From Acidomyces sp. 'richmondensis' (taxonomy: Eukaryota > Ascomycota > Dothideomycetes > Mycosphaerellales > Teratosphaeriaceae), in assembly GCA_003545705.1 (NCBI GenBank), contig QVLQ01000016.1, forward strand, positions 124,001-188,000: DNA of 64,000 nucleotides, written 5' to 3'. Shown here one piece after another: positions 11,631 to 22,265 of the stretch (the first letter of the stretch is position 1; each line of letters opens with the position of its first letter). The position numbers and the translations under genes are program-made. The notes under the pieces were generated by a model, which made no database searches, was not told where the DNA came from, and was given only the letters and a program-made list of their open reading frames with translations.

Positions 11631-14109
11631 CGTCGCGTCTGGGTTCTCTTCTCGAGAAGCGAATGGGCTAAATTCTCCACCTTCTCGTCACCCGAGCTTC
11701 ACTGGCTCTATTACGGGGAGAGATACGGGCCTAAACCAAAGAACCGCTACGTTTCAGTCGGGAGCTGGGCAGCACGGGAAGATTGTGCGTAAGAAATTGC
11801 CTTGGCTCGAGGTGAATCGCCCTGCAGAGACAAAAGTCGAGCTGCCGCCAGCCGAAACTGAAGCAAAGCCGGCATTTCTCTCAGAAAGACCATCCAGACG
11901 TCCGGTACCGAAAAATGCAATCCAGACTCCGCAATGGGCCACGACATTATCTCCAAACAAAGTGATAGAGCCTGCTAAGCCTTTCTTTGACGCACTCACT
12001 AACGACCCTGCTCTTCGTGCTACTGGCTCCACGCCATCGCTAAGGAATGGCATGAATAACATCGGAAGACCGAGGACGCACTCCCTGTCCTCCGAACCGC
12101 GTCCGGGGGTCACCCCAGCGATATCCAAAGAGCACATCCGCAAGGCTCTCGGCGTATCGACAGATAAACAAGCGGGCACGGACGATTATACGCCTTCTGA
12201 GTATAGCACCACAATCTCCTCAGATGCAGAGCACATGCCGCCCACACCTCTGCCAGATCTATCGAGACGACGGGGCCATCTTCCCAAGAGTAAATCGGCC
12301 TCTTATGAGCGGCTCGTCAAAAACGACGTAAGGAAAAAGCCTACTCTAGTCCATGGTGAACCACACCATGCAAAAGACGGCCGCATTTGCGCGACAGCGA
12401 CACTATGTTCGACTGGACAGACAACTCATGACAGGGCTTCACCTGATAAACCTGATGCACCGGCCGAGGAATGTCTGAGAGCCGAGAAAAGGCGATGCAG
12501 ATGGGACAACCAAGGGGGACGTTACGACTCCACACGTCGACCGAGAAGATGGAGCAGAGGTTCCGGTGAACCGAATGCAGGTATGTTGTTGCAGGCCCGC
12601 ATAGCACGGTCGCCTCTCCGCAGGTCTTCATCGGTACCTTCTCTACAAGACCCACGAGAGCCATCTCCAGTCGCTCGAGTCTTCCCTCTAAATTCCGGAA
12701 CCACAATACCTAAGCCTCATCCGGGCCTGACGAGTGCTGGCGCAAGAAAGCAGACTCTACATGAGCTGCCTCTGCATCTGATGGCAAAGTCTAGCTCAAG
12801 CTCCTCAAGCATACCTCCACATCTTCAGGTGACAAGCACAGAATCATCTTCGAGTTCGCAGTGTCCTCTATCAGGGTCGATGGCAGATATAACATCTGGA
12901 AATCCAGACGTTTCCATAGTGGGCAACGAAATCTCATCCAAAGGTGGCCAAAGAGTTTCTCTCGCCAAGCCAACTCTGCCACTCGCGTCTGCCTCTGGTG
13001 ACACGCATGGCCTCAAAAGAGAAACAAGATCAATCAACAGAGCGATCTCTGGATTTGAGCATCTGATGGAAGACGCTGTTGCGGTGGCAAATGAGTCGTC
13101 GCAGCACAACGTCCCAGATGAAGTGCAGCGTATCCTTGATGAAGTTTCGACGGCTCTGAAAACGTCCAAAACGGCATTCAAGCCCCACCGGGTTCGCACT
13201 GGCAAAATGGACAGCCCCTTAAAGCTTTCACCACTCGATTCGGAGGAATCAGGAGCTAGCGAAAGCAATTCCTCGTCTCCTTCACCAGGACAATCTAGTG
13301 TTGGCCATACTCGCAGAGGAAGCTGGGAGACCGCACCAACGCTGATGACAAGAAGCGCTCAGAGCAGCATGCAACCACTCGTCCAAGGTCAAGGCAAGGT
13401 TCAAGATGGAGGCAAGGGTCAAGATGAAGGCAAGGTTCAAGATGAAGGTGGCCTAATTTTAGAGAATTCCGTCTTGAAAGGGGCAGAGTCTTCGAGTGAT
13501 CAATCCATGAGTCGGACACCCCCTCAACTCTATCAACCGCCTTCAGCAGACTCCATTATCAGAGACTTTGCCTACGCTAAGATCCGCAAAAGTAGGAGAG
13601 TATCTAAACCAGCGTCACAGTCAGCTGAAGCTGAATACGGTTTGGCATCCGATTACTACCACGATCATGGAGAGTCTGTGATATCACAACCAGGCGTCAG
13701 GCTCAGTATTTCTCCACTTACTTCTAGAGCCGCAAGACTTGATGGCAAGCAGAGTGTCCTGAGCCTACCAGAAATGCCACCAAAACTCAAGAATCCAAGC
13801 AAAGAAAGTTTTGGATCGGTTACCAGAAGTGGCAAAGAAGTAAGTTTCGGATTGCAATTCGATGCGCAGAGAACACTAATAAAGGTGCAGTATCCGGGAT
13901 CATCCGCTCTTTCATACACAAACAAGTTAACCAAGGGCAGATTGAGAGAGCTTGAAAAGGTGGAGAACATGGTCGGCCCTGACCCTGTGCAGAATCAGCA
14001 AATGCGTGAGGATAATGACCCGAATATCACTCCACAGCGACGCAAGCGGGATCATTATCATCCACATGTATCTGACTTCTTCGAGAATGCGTGGGTCTCC
14101 GTTGCCTAG
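11587..14109 (+). CDS. Long low-complexity protein, possible N-terminal region of the MFS gene
   Basis: An uninterrupted 840-codon frame, rich in Ser, Pro, Arg and Lys, with no catalytic domain that I recognise. It is clearly coding by length and composition. Ser runs occur near residues 400-425. A Gly-Lys-Val-Gln-Asp repeat lies around 600-620. One possibly helical segment (SINRAISGFEHLMEDAVAVANE) lies near 479-500. Fungal MFS proteins of the type encoded just downstream often carry long disordered cytosolic N-termini. The MFS exon begins only 213 bases after this stop with a bare, basic cytosolic segment, so this ORF may be its N-terminal part. I could not find a clean intron that joins the two frames. 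The first ATG is uncertain because it overlaps the upstream small ORF. Confidence 0.6.
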   Translation: MGMSSPVLIAGQVRDVASGFSSREANGLNSPPSRHPSFTGSITGRDTGLNQRTATFQSGAGQHGKIVRKKLPWLEVNRPAETKVELPPAETEAKPAFLSERPSRRPVPKNAIQTPQWATTLSPNKVIEPAKPFFDALTNDPALRATGSTPSLRNGMNNIGRPRTHSLSSEPRPGVTPAISKEHIRKALGVSTDKQAGTDDYTPSEYSTTISSDAEHMPPTPLPDLSRRRGHLPKSKSASYERLVKNDVRKKPTLVHGEPHHAKDGRICATATLCSTGQTTHDRASPDKPDAPAEECLRAEKRRCRWDNQGGRYDSTRRPRRWSRGSGEPNAGMLLQARIARSPLRRSSSVPSLQDPREPSPVARVFPLNSGTTIPKPHPGLTSAGARKQTLHELPLHLMAKSSSSSSSIPPHLQVTSTESSSSSQCPLSGSMADITSGNPDVSIVGNEISSKGGQRVSLAKPTLPLASASGDTHGLKRETRSINRAISGFEHLMEDAVAVANESSQHNVPDEVQRILDEVSTALKTSKTAFKPHRVRTGKMDSPLKLSPLDSEESGASESNSSSPSPGQSSVGHTRRGSWETAPTLMTRSAQSSMQPLVQGQGKVQDGGKGQDEGKVQDEGGLILENSVLKGAESSSDQSMSRTPPQLYQPPSADSIIRDFAYAKIRKSRRVSKPASQSAEAEYGLASDYYHDHGESVISQPGVRLSISPLTSRAARLDGKQSVLSLPEMPPKLKNPSKESFGSVTRSGKEVSFGLQFDAQRTLIKVQYPGSSALSYTNKLTKGRLRELEKVENMVGPDPVQNQQMREDNDPNITPQRRKRDHYHPHVSDFFENAWVSVA
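13381..13448 (+). repeat. Short coding minisatellite
   Basis: Three to four imperfect copies of an approximately 18-base unit (GGCAAGGTTCAAGATGAA-like) inside the long ORF, encoding a GKVQDE/GKGQDE repeat. The copies keep the reading frame. Confidence 0.7.
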
Positions 14110-14322
14110 TTTTGCGAAACCGCCCAAGCTGATGATTTTGCACATAAGCTATTACCGGCACCCCGAACGTGATCACAGGGAGGTTGGTCAGAATCGCAAG
14201 CATTCCAGCGTCACAGACACCAGGTCAGTCCCACCACCTGACCTTCCCCAGGATCCGAAGAAGCCAGCTAAAAATTCTGCGAGGTCAGTGGCCCTTCCCA
14301 AGCAGGGATACTTCCCACCAAT

Positions 14323-16337
14323 ATGGACTTCAGCTTAAAGCATCCTCGCAGGAAGCACATCAGCCTCCGCGAAGGGCAAGGCTTTTCGCTGGGAAGGTAT
14401 TACAAGCGCATGCCCATCTCAAGAGAATGGCATACAAGTCGCAAGAGGATCACGGCTGGGGTTGCATGTGCAAATACTGTGTTCATTGGGTTGATAGCTG
14501 GGATATACGTAAGTTACTGCTCCCGTCAATAATAAACGGCCTTTAACTGGATAATCTACAGGCGGGTATGGTCCCAAGAATGCAGTATCAGCTCGCGGAC
14601 ACTTCACAAATAGTCATCTATGGCAACACGCTGTATGTACCTTCTTGCTATCGGTCAGCCATTCAACGCTGACAGAAGGCTACAGCCTCTTCGCGGGTCT
14701 TGGTCTTACGACTCTCATATTTTGGCCACTCCCCCTGCTCCATGGTCGCAAGCCGTACACGCTGGTTGCTTTTGCACTGATGCTGCCACTTCAGTTTCCT
14801 CAGGCACTGGCCGTCTCGGGGTATCGCAATCCGAACAATCCGCTCTATCGTTGTGCCCTTCTCATCCCGCGAATTTTCACGGGTATTGCACTCGGCTTTG
14901 CCAACATTAATCAGTTGCCTACTCTCTTGGATCTGTTCGGCTGCTCCCTCATGTCTGAGCGTCCCCACCAGGAGCTTGTTATGTCGGATGATGTCCGGCG
15001 TCAGGGTGGCGGCGTTGGCATTTGGCTCGGTATTTGGTCATTTTGCTTTGTCGGCTCTCTCTCAATCGGCTTCTGTGTCGGGGCAGCCATCATTTCGACG
15101 CTGAATCCGAGTTGGGGATTTTATATCGTGGCCATGCTGCTTGCCTTGGTCCTCCTGATTAATGTTATCACCCCAGAAACCAGAAGGGCACCTTACAGAC
15201 GGTCAATTGCGCACTTCTTCGATGAAGACGAGAAACTACGACGACGTGTGGCCAGAGGGGAAGTGAAATTACACATCTCAAATGATGGGCCGAAGTACTG
15301 GTTCGAAGAGGTCTGGGCCGGAATCGTATTGACAAAACGGATGGTCTGTCAGGCTGGCTTCTTCGTCATGATGTGGTATATTGGCTGGATCTATGCGCAG
15401 ACTACATTAGTCATTCTGGTAAAAAATACTCACGCATTAAAAAAAACCTACCATTTCCTGCAACCCAGCCGCTGACAAATATCAGTTCCTCGGTGCTTTA
15501 CTGTCCCGGAATTATGTTTGGCCATCTCAAGACGTCGGTCTTGCGACACTGTCGGTCGCCCTCGGCGCCCTTCTCGCCATGCCTCTCGCAAAAGCATCAA
15601 TCTTCAGCCGAGCACGTTTCACGCCGCAGCGGACTGACAGCATGACCATGCATGCTCCACGTCTCGCATGGTCCTCCCACTTAGTTCGACGCTGCATCTT
15701 CACTTTGCTCCTCCCTTTCGCGGGAATCGCATACATGCTCTCGGCACCTGGCCCCCCTGTGAATTGGTCCGCCCCCACAGTGTTCTGTGCGCTCATCGGA
15801 TTCCTTTCGAACCTTGCCATCGCTGAGTGCGTGGGGCTGGTCATGGAAACCTTTGACACGTGCGACCTTCAACCCGGTGTAAACCAGAAACACCGCTTGC
15901 AATCCATGGCTGAAACCACCCGTCGTCGGCGCACGAACTACTCTTCCTTTCCACGGGTGTGTGCGGGATTCTTCGCCGCTCAATCTCTTGGATTCTTTCT
16001 TTCCGCCGCTTGTACGGCGATCAGCGGCGACATCACGCGCGCATAGGGTGCGCAGGTAGCCATTGCGGTGGTCGCCGGCGTGCTTCTCCTCATCACTCTG
16101 CTTTTCATGCTCATCATGTACCGCTGGAAGCAGGTCCAGGTCATTCCCGACAGTGTATTCAGGGCAGCGACAAAGAAAGGGAGCTTCCATTGGGGTCCCG
16201 ACGCGACCGATCCAGATTGGAGGCCGGTCATCATCGGGAACCCTTCGGGAAAGATGAGGCGGGTCAATATCCTCGAGCTGGGCAACCTCACGAGATGGAC
16301 GGAAATCAGAAGGTTGAACAAGTTGATCAAAGAATGA
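14323..16337 (+). CDS. MFS transporter with an in-frame stop codon
   Basis: Exons 14323-14508, 14562-14632, 14686-15418 and 15486-16337 join with consistent phases. The introns have GT-AG ends and CTGAC-like branch points. Family features are RITAGVACANTVFIGLIAGIYAG (first membrane segment), PLPLLHGRKPY (loop motif), VITPETRRAPYRRS, METFDTCDLQPG and TNYSSFPRVCAGFFAAQSLGF. The tail PVIIGNPSGKMRR ends near residue 613. In-frame TAG at 16044-16046 falls between two membrane segments (ITRA-stop-GAQVAIAVVAG). Related proteins have a hydrophobic residue there, so TTG to TAG is the simplest change. If real, translation ends at 516 residues and the last membrane helix and tail are lost. Substrate unknown. 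It converges with the ULS1-like gene. The start may lie upstream if the preceding ORF belongs to it. Confidence 0.8.
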
Positions 16338-16676
16338 AGATCAGTTCAAAATTGCAGCTTTGCATGTGCAATAGGCCGGAAACCTGAGACCGCTTCTTAA
16401 GAGCTAATCTACATCTATTACCCTAATGTAATATTAGGTGAGGTGGCATCGGCCAGCTTGCGTACGTGAACGCTTTCTTCCGATTCGTTTCATCATCATC
16501 ATCCGTCATCATGTTAAGGATTTAGTGAATGGTCATAATTAAGAGTGGACGTTAGTGCTGGTCATGCTTATGGCTGGTGAAGTAGAAAAGCCAACGTTCC
16601 GTCGACGTAAACTTATTCGCAATCAACGGTGGTGAATGATGAAGATTCTTGAGATTCCACCCACGTCGACAACAGA
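16338..16676. other. Convergent 3' intergenic region
   Basis: 339 bases between the 3' ends of two convergent genes. AT-rich with TAATATTA-like sequences suitable for polyadenylation on either strand; no coding frame. Confidence 0.45.
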
Positions 16677-19600
16677 CTAATATCTGCGCTCTTGTGGGAC
16701 ATACGGCACAATCTGATTGGGGTTGCGTGTCACGCCGAAGAGATATGCTAGCTCTTGCACGCCCAAACGCGCGATACTCTGGCCGGCCTTCTCATCCAGC
16801 GCCTCGCTGATGAGGGCGCGCTTCTTTTCTTGCAGCGCAATGATGCGATCTTCAACCGTTCCTTCGATGAGAAGTCGATGGACTTTCACCGGCCTGTTCT
16901 GGCCCAGACGATGGGCTCGATCGATGGCTTGCTCCTCGATATACGGATTCCAGAAAGGGTCGAGAATGATCACCTGGCTGGCCATGTTCAAATTTAAGCC
17001 TGCATTTCCCGCCTTCAGCGACACCAGCATGATGCGAATGTCTTTTCGGTCTTCACGAAAATCGTCCACAGCATCGCCGCGCATCCGGGGATTCATGCTG
17101 CCGTCGTACCGCCGATAGCCCCAGCCCTCACGATCGATTGGGACTTCCAGCAAGTCGAGAAGTGAAGTCCATTGGCTAAAAATGAGAACCTTCTCTCTTT
17201 CGTCGTTATTCATGATCTGCCTGAGAAGCTCGAGCGTCTTCTCAATCTTAGCTGAAGATACCCAATCTTTGGTCAAATAGCGCAGGTAGGCCTTGCGCTT
17301 CACCGCACTTTTATTCGCCTCCTTCTTGAGTTCGGATAGAGTTTTGGCTCGTTTCTCCTTCTTCCTCTGCTTGCCTTTGGCTTTTTTGGACATTTTGGGC
17401 ATCTTATTCTTGCGAGTGAAAGCAGTCTCGGAATGAGCACTTGAAGGACCAGCGATGTTGCGATCAACATCGTCCGCATCCGTCTCAACATCAGCCCTGA
17501 ACGCTTTTGCATCGGAAACGACAAAGCCCAGAAGGTTCCCGTTCTCATCCACCTCGTCCTCATCATTGTCCTCGTCACTTGTTTCACTCTCTTCCTCATC
17601 TTCTGAGCTATCCATGCCATTTTGAAGGACGTCATTAATCTGATCCAGCTCAGCACGTTCTTCAGCCGTAAGCAATTCCGGCTGATGGACCTTCTTGAAG
17701 CTGTCGAAATCGGTAACCCGCTTCGAGTCGATCTCACCCCGGCACTCCGGGCATTTTCCTTTCGCACCGGTGTTCTCATTACCGTCAGAAACTGCATTGG
17801 CGGGATCTGTCAACCTAGTGAAGCATTCCGGGCATGTGTCGTGGCCGCAAGGGATGAAAATGGACGGGTTCATGGAGACGTCGTAGCACACAGGACACTC
17901 AAAGTTACCTTCTTTGTCTTTGATGCGGGAAACGACCTGCGGAACGAGCTGTTCTGCTAAGTTGATCATTTCTTCCGACGAAAGATCTGCTGCAGCAGAC
18001 ATGCCAAAGTCTTTGATCAAGTGAGGATGACAGCAAGCTTGCCTCAGGCGAAGTAGCAGGACCAGAATGGCCGAATAAGATTTACCTACAGTACCAGCCT
18101 TGAGATATTTGTTGAATTGAAGCTGGCTACGTGACTCCAAAGCTGTGTAGAAGGTCCTTTCGTCTTCATCAAACTGTGGGTTATCTACCTCGGTCGTCCT
18201 CTCGGGAAGCACTAGGATTGGCCGGCCTTCGAAGGTGCTTTGCTTAGTACGACGGAGCATAATGGCTTTACACAGTGTTTGCAGCATGCGCATAGACTTA
18301 TCCCGAAGTTCAGCATTCCCTTGCTTGAGTGGTTTGCTGAAGTCCATCCTAAACTGTTCCCAAGACGAATAAGGCTTGATGCGCAGGAAATGGATCAAAG
18401 AGAACAACTCGTCAACATTATTCATCATGGGTGTTCCTGTCATGCAAAAGCGATAGATCGCGTTCAGACGATAGGCGGCCTTTGCGGTCTGGGTGCTGCG
18501 ATTTTTGATGCACTGAGCTTCATCGAGCACCACTCGATACCACCTCGCATCCTCGTCAATGAGAACAAACTTCTCGTCGGGCATTGGACGTGCACCTTGA
18601 TCGTTATGACGACGGAGGGAAAATTTTTCGAGCTTCCGAAGCTCTGCGGCGAGGCTTCCATACGTTGTCAACACTACATCATAATTTCGTAAGTCCGAGA
18701 ACCGCTTGGCTTTTGTTTGACCGTGGTGGATGAAAACCGTTAATTCATGTCGCCCCGGCTTGATCTTTGTCCGGATCTCTTGCTTCCATTGGCGCATGAG
18801 CGCTACAGGCGCAACGATCAGCGTGGTTTTGCACCGAGGATCATCCGACTTTCGTGTGACAAGCAGGGACAGCATTTGTACGGTCTTGCCGAGGCCCATA
18901 TCATCCGCTAGAATGCCACCTTTATTCGAGCTTTCCTCGCAAGTCTTAAGCCACGTCAGCCCAAGTTCTTGATATTTGTGCAGTTCAATGGTCATAGCTT
19001 CCGGAGTATGTACCCGAAGATGCTCCGGCAGCTCTTCATCTGGTCGGATGTTCCCTAGCAACGCCTCGATTTCCTCTTTCGTTTTGCTGGGATCTTGAGC
19101 AGAAGCAACGTCGAAGCGTTCCCACCAATCTTCCGGACTTTGGCAGAGATTGAAAGAGTCCAACTCAAGCGGTCGAGGATGGGGACTACAATTAAATGAT
19201 CCTTTGGGGCGGTGGTGGTGGTGGGGGTGGTGATTATTGTTGTTCTTGTTGTTGTTGTTGTTGTGAGCAACAGGCAATGGTTTGGAAGGGTTCGTTCTAT
19301 TGAATAAGGAATACATTTCTTGTAGATCCTCATCCAAATTGCTTTCCTCGTAAATAAAACCAGCAGCATGTTGCCTTGCCACTTGAGAGCCCCGCATAAA
19401 GCCGAACTGATGGTGCGCATATTCATCCACAAAGTTCGCATTCGCATGACCAAATGGTGCAAAAGTTTGTCCAGGATACGCACCAGGCATGGAGTCGCCC
19501 AGCTGTCGTTGTGAGTTCATCGGCCGTGCAGGACGTGAGCTTGGCGTAAACCTGGTCGGAGCGATCTCCATGATATCATTCTCATCATCACTGCCGGTGA

Positions 19601-20429
19601 GGTCAATGGTAGCAGGAGATTCTTTCTGCCTCTGAACGACATGCTGCGGGCGGGATGAGCTCGCTTCGACGTTCGTCTTCGGCATTGAATCCGCCTTGAT
19701 CGGCGGCGGGCGGTGGAAAGATCCGTCGTGTTTCAAAGTCGTCTGCACGTTCGGTCGTGAAAATGATGCGAGCGAGGGATTTGGCCAATATTGATCCTGC
19801 TGCCGGCTCATGCTCCGCGCCAATTGCTCGTCCTGCCGCCGAGCCTCAAGCTGGCGTATGAGTGCGGCTTCGGCTTGGAGATGACGCTGTCTCACTCTGT
19901 CAGCCGCACTCAGATTTTCCACCACGTCGAATGAGTTTATAGAAGTCGGCGTGCCGACACTGGAGGGATCTGGAGTCTGGCGCTTAGACCGGTGGCCATC
20001 AACCTCCAGAGGACTCGCATCAGGCGCAGGTCGCTTGGCCCCGCCCTGAAGTTCTGCCACACCACTGCTGCTGGGAGGTCTTCCGTTCAGGGTGATGCGC
20101 CAGAACTCGTCACAATGATCCGAATTCGCGTTCATGCCGGGCTGAACGGCTGCTCCAGATTCAATAGACTGCAACCGGGCTTCAAGCCCGACCTTTGCGG
20201 TGAGATAAGTCGTCAGCTTCGCTTCATAATCATCCGCGTCGGGGTCCAGGCTTTCGATTAAGACGTCCGTGAAAACCAGTTCTTCTTCGATCTCCTGCAC
20301 GTTTGCTGAAAGACCGTGGTGGGACATCCTGAAGCAGGAAAATTGCGTTCGGCCGGCAAATGTTGTGGAACGTTGTTGGCGCGTTGTACGTGGCAATGAG
20401 GACGGGACGCTTCCATGCAAACTGAACAA
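16677..20429 (-). CDS. SNF2-family ATPase with RING finger, ULS1/RIS1-like
   Basis: Single frame of 1250 residues. The first 450 are disordered and include a SUMO-interaction-like motif (TIDLTGSDDE, about 275) and an Asn/His run. The SNF2 ATPase has motif I DDMGLGKT (about 512), the Walker B motif as DEAQ, and MTGTPMMNN. A RING finger at about 845-900 (CPVC...CGHDTC...CPEC) is inserted before the helicase C domain, followed by an acidic SEDEEESETSDEDNDEDE stretch. Helicase motifs V-VI read SLKAGNAGLNL and QAIDRAHRLGQ. SNF2 plus internal RING plus SIM is the ULS1 architecture, a SUMO-targeted translocase/ubiquitin ligase that clears sumoylated proteins from chromatin; RAD5 and RAD16 are alternatives but RAD5 carries a HIRAN domain, not seen here. 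The real start may be Met35 (20327): a TTTTCCTGCTTCAG tract just before it looks like a splice acceptor. Confidence 0.9.
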   Translation of the reverse strand: MFSLHGSVPSSLPRTTRQQRSTTFAGRTQFSCFRMSHHGLSANVQEIEEELVFTDVLIESLDPDADDYEAKLTTYLTAKVGLEARLQSIESGAAVQPGMNANSDHCDEFWRITLNGRPPSSSGVAELQGGAKRPAPDASPLEVDGHRSKRQTPDPSSVGTPTSINSFDVVENLSAADRVRQRHLQAEAALIRQLEARRQDEQLARSMSRQQDQYWPNPSLASFSRPNVQTTLKHDGSFHRPPPIKADSMPKTNVEASSSRPQHVVQRQKESPATIDLTGSDDENDIMEIAPTRFTPSSRPARPMNSQRQLGDSMPGAYPGQTFAPFGHANANFVDEYAHHQFGFMRGSQVARQHAAGFIYEESNLDEDLQEMYSLFNRTNPSKPLPVAHNNNNNKNNNNHHPHHHHRPKGSFNCSPHPRPLELDSFNLCQSPEDWWERFDVASAQDPSKTKEEIEALLGNIRPDEELPEHLRVHTPEAMTIELHKYQELGLTWLKTCEESSNKGGILADDMGLGKTVQMLSLLVTRKSDDPRCKTTLIVAPVALMRQWKQEIRTKIKPGRHELTVFIHHGQTKAKRFSDLRNYDVVLTTYGSLAAELRKLEKFSLRRHNDQGARPMPDEKFVLIDEDARWYRVVLDEAQCIKNRSTQTAKAAYRLNAIYRFCMTGTPMMNNVDELFSLIHFLRIKPYSSWEQFRMDFSKPLKQGNAELRDKSMRMLQTLCKAIMLRRTKQSTFEGRPILVLPERTTEVDNPQFDEDERTFYTALESRSQLQFNKYLKAGTVGKSYSAILVLLLRLRQACCHPHLIKDFGMSAAADLSSEEMINLAEQLVPQVVSRIKDKEGNFECPVCYDVSMNPSIFIPCGHDTCPECFTRLTDPANAVSDGNENTGAKGKCPECRGEIDSKRVTDFDSFKKVHQPELLTAEERAELDQINDVLQNGMDSSEDEEESETSDEDNDEDEVDENGNLLGFVVSDAKAFRADVETDADDVDRNIAGPSSAHSETAFTRKNKMPKMSKKAKGKQRKKEKRAKTLSELKKEANKSAVKRKAYLRYLTKDWVSSAKIEKTLELLRQIMNNDEREKVLIFSQWTSLLDLLEVPIDREGWGYRRYDGSMNPRMRGDAVDDFREDRKDIRIMLVSLKAGNAGLNLNMASQVIILDPFWNPYIEEQAIDRAHRLGQNRPVKVHRLLIEGTVEDRIIALQEKKRALISEALDEKAGQSIARLGVQELAYLFGVTRNPNQIVPYVPQERRY
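19204..19264 (-). repeat. In-frame Asn/His codon repeat
   Basis: GTT/GGT-type triplet run on the plus strand, reading as Asn and His runs in the disordered N-terminal part of the ULS1-like protein. It is likely to vary in length between strains. Confidence 0.7.
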
Positions 20430-21711
20430 GGCCCTCCAGTTGCTCCTGATCGGTCGACTCGAACTCCCCGCGCCGACCCTATCTCGTTCGAAAGCCCATG
20501 TGGCCTGCGATGCGATTTATTTAGGGGATAAGAAGAGCGTATGTACATCGATGTAATAAGCCCAGTGAAGTAAGCGAGGTGGCACGTTTCAGGATCTGAA
20601 AGAGCAGAGGTGGCGAGAAAGCGACCAGTGAGACACAACGAACGCGTCCTCTGGATGGGCTGGGATGGGCAGTATTTTTCAACGGACGGACCGGACCGAA
20701 CCTTTATAATTAATTAATTCATAGGTCGAATATGATATTCGTCCACGTAGCTCAAAGCGAATGATTGCGATGCGAGAGAGCAGTGCAGATCTCGAGTGGG
20801 GGTTGTTGGATCAGCAAATCAAAAGGACACAATAATGGGCGGACGTCAAAAGCCACATCACTCTCGGTCGCACATCATCTCGCCAATGGCTTTGATGAAT
20901 GCCAACGAAAAGTCACGAATTCGTTCCGAGGATCAAAAGGAAATGCCATAAGTCAAGGTGGCACAAGTACAGCACCATCACACATCCCCCTCGCTCCGGG
21001 CATTGGCCGAAGTCGATGCACAGGATGAAATAAATATATGCACGGGGATGAGTGCCCGAGTTTGGTCGACAAATCGGATGGAACAGGCGTTAAGCGAACG
21101 CAAACAAAGGGGGCGGTAACTCACATCTCTAACGGGCATTTCCCCAACCCCCGAAGAAAAACGGGTGTGGAATATGACCGCGTTATCTGCGGGGGAAGTT
21201 TTCTGAGTTAACCGATCCGGCCGGGATGTCCCCAGTCAAATGAAGGGGCCGCGAGAAATCGCTGCGCCCATAAAGTGCGATAACTCGTGGTGTCAATGGG
21301 GGGGGTGAGGAACGGGAGTGGGGTGGGAGTGGTGGTCTTAATTTCATCACGGTCGCAGAGCTAAGGGCAACCAGATAGAAGCGACAGCGTAGACACATGT
21401 CGCGGAACATCTTTGAAGCTTCTTAACGATCACGGAAAACTATCTGCGGGGGGTATTCATGGGACATTTCGACGAAAGAAATGCCGCAGCGTTCCTCGTT
21501 GGTCGTCGCTGTCCAGGTGTGAGGGTACAAATCATCCAAAAAAATGCGTCAGCGCAAGCGAAGGCATCCAAAATGCCAGATGCCAGCCTCCTGTCGTGAC
21601 TAACGAACGGGACTGGGCGCCAATAGCCAGACCAAGACTCAAACCCCAAACCACGCCATGCTAAACGACTGCCGTATACGCCCTTCCGGCTATGCATCTG
21701 CAAGACCTCCT
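20430..21711. other. Gene-free stretch with G-rich tracts
   Basis: About 1.28 kb. It holds the promoter of the ULS1-like gene and the 3' flank of the SCOC-like gene. A TAATTAATTAATTC block (about 20707) and a G-run (21300-21306) are visible. Small frames on both strands have no protein-like character. Confidence 0.45.
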
Positions 21712-22265
21712 TCATTTTGTGCGGCCCTTGCCTTTCCTTGGCGGGGCGGAAGATGTGATTTTCGACGTCTGCATCAGCTCGCCGATGTACCTGCAGTCGG
21801 TCAGTCTGGTCCCTTTCAAGATCGCGGGGAGGCCACATGCGATTGTAAGAACTTGTTTCCGCCCTCGAGCTTCTCATGCTCGTTCTTGACGGCCTCCACT
21901 CGCTCCACGATGGCTTGTAAGCTCGCCTGCAGCTGCTTTGCTTGCTTGATCAAATCGTCCTTTGCTGCCTCCCCCAGCCGGTCCACTTCTTCGCTATTCC
22001 GTCTCGGCGACATCGTGCGCACATCGCCTTCCTCGATCTCCGAGTCGACCGTGACCTCCGTCTGATCGCGCGGAACGATCATGCTGCCGCTGCTTTTCCG
22101 GCTCCCCAACTTTGGCCTGGTCGTGAGTCGCGGCGTATCATCCTCGCTAGCCGTCGCACTGGAATCTGGCGATGGCAGCGGGGATTCCGACATCGAATGC
22201 CGAGGACGGTGATGGGACGGTTCGCAAATCGAAGGTACACCTGCCGCGCTCGTTGTCGATGTCAT
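21712..22265 (-). CDS. SCOC/DUF2205-type short coiled-coil protein
   Basis: Exon 1 (22265-21841) and exon 2 (21790-21712) give 167 residues. The first 100 are disordered (Ser/Pro rich). The C-terminal coiled coil DDLIKQAKQLQASLQAIVER continues through VEAVKNEHEKLE and NKFLQS. It is completed only by exon 2 (YIGELMQTSKITS, then a basic tail), exactly as in the SCOC/UNC-69 family. The intron (21840-21791, 50 nt) must begin with GC (GCATGT) to keep frame. It has a clear CTGAC branch site and a CTGCAG acceptor, so a GC-AG intron is inferred. The frame is also open upstream to an ATG at 22391; I prefer Met at 22265 (MTSTTSAAG). Animal members act in Golgi trafficking, axonal transport and autophagy; the fungal role is poorly known. 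Confidence 0.8.

Noticed and set aside
14633..14675. Frameshift between MFS exons 2 and 3
   Set aside because: A 53-nt intron (14633-14685) with a GCTGAC branch site and CTACAG acceptor restores frame and the expected spacing, so no frameshift is needed.
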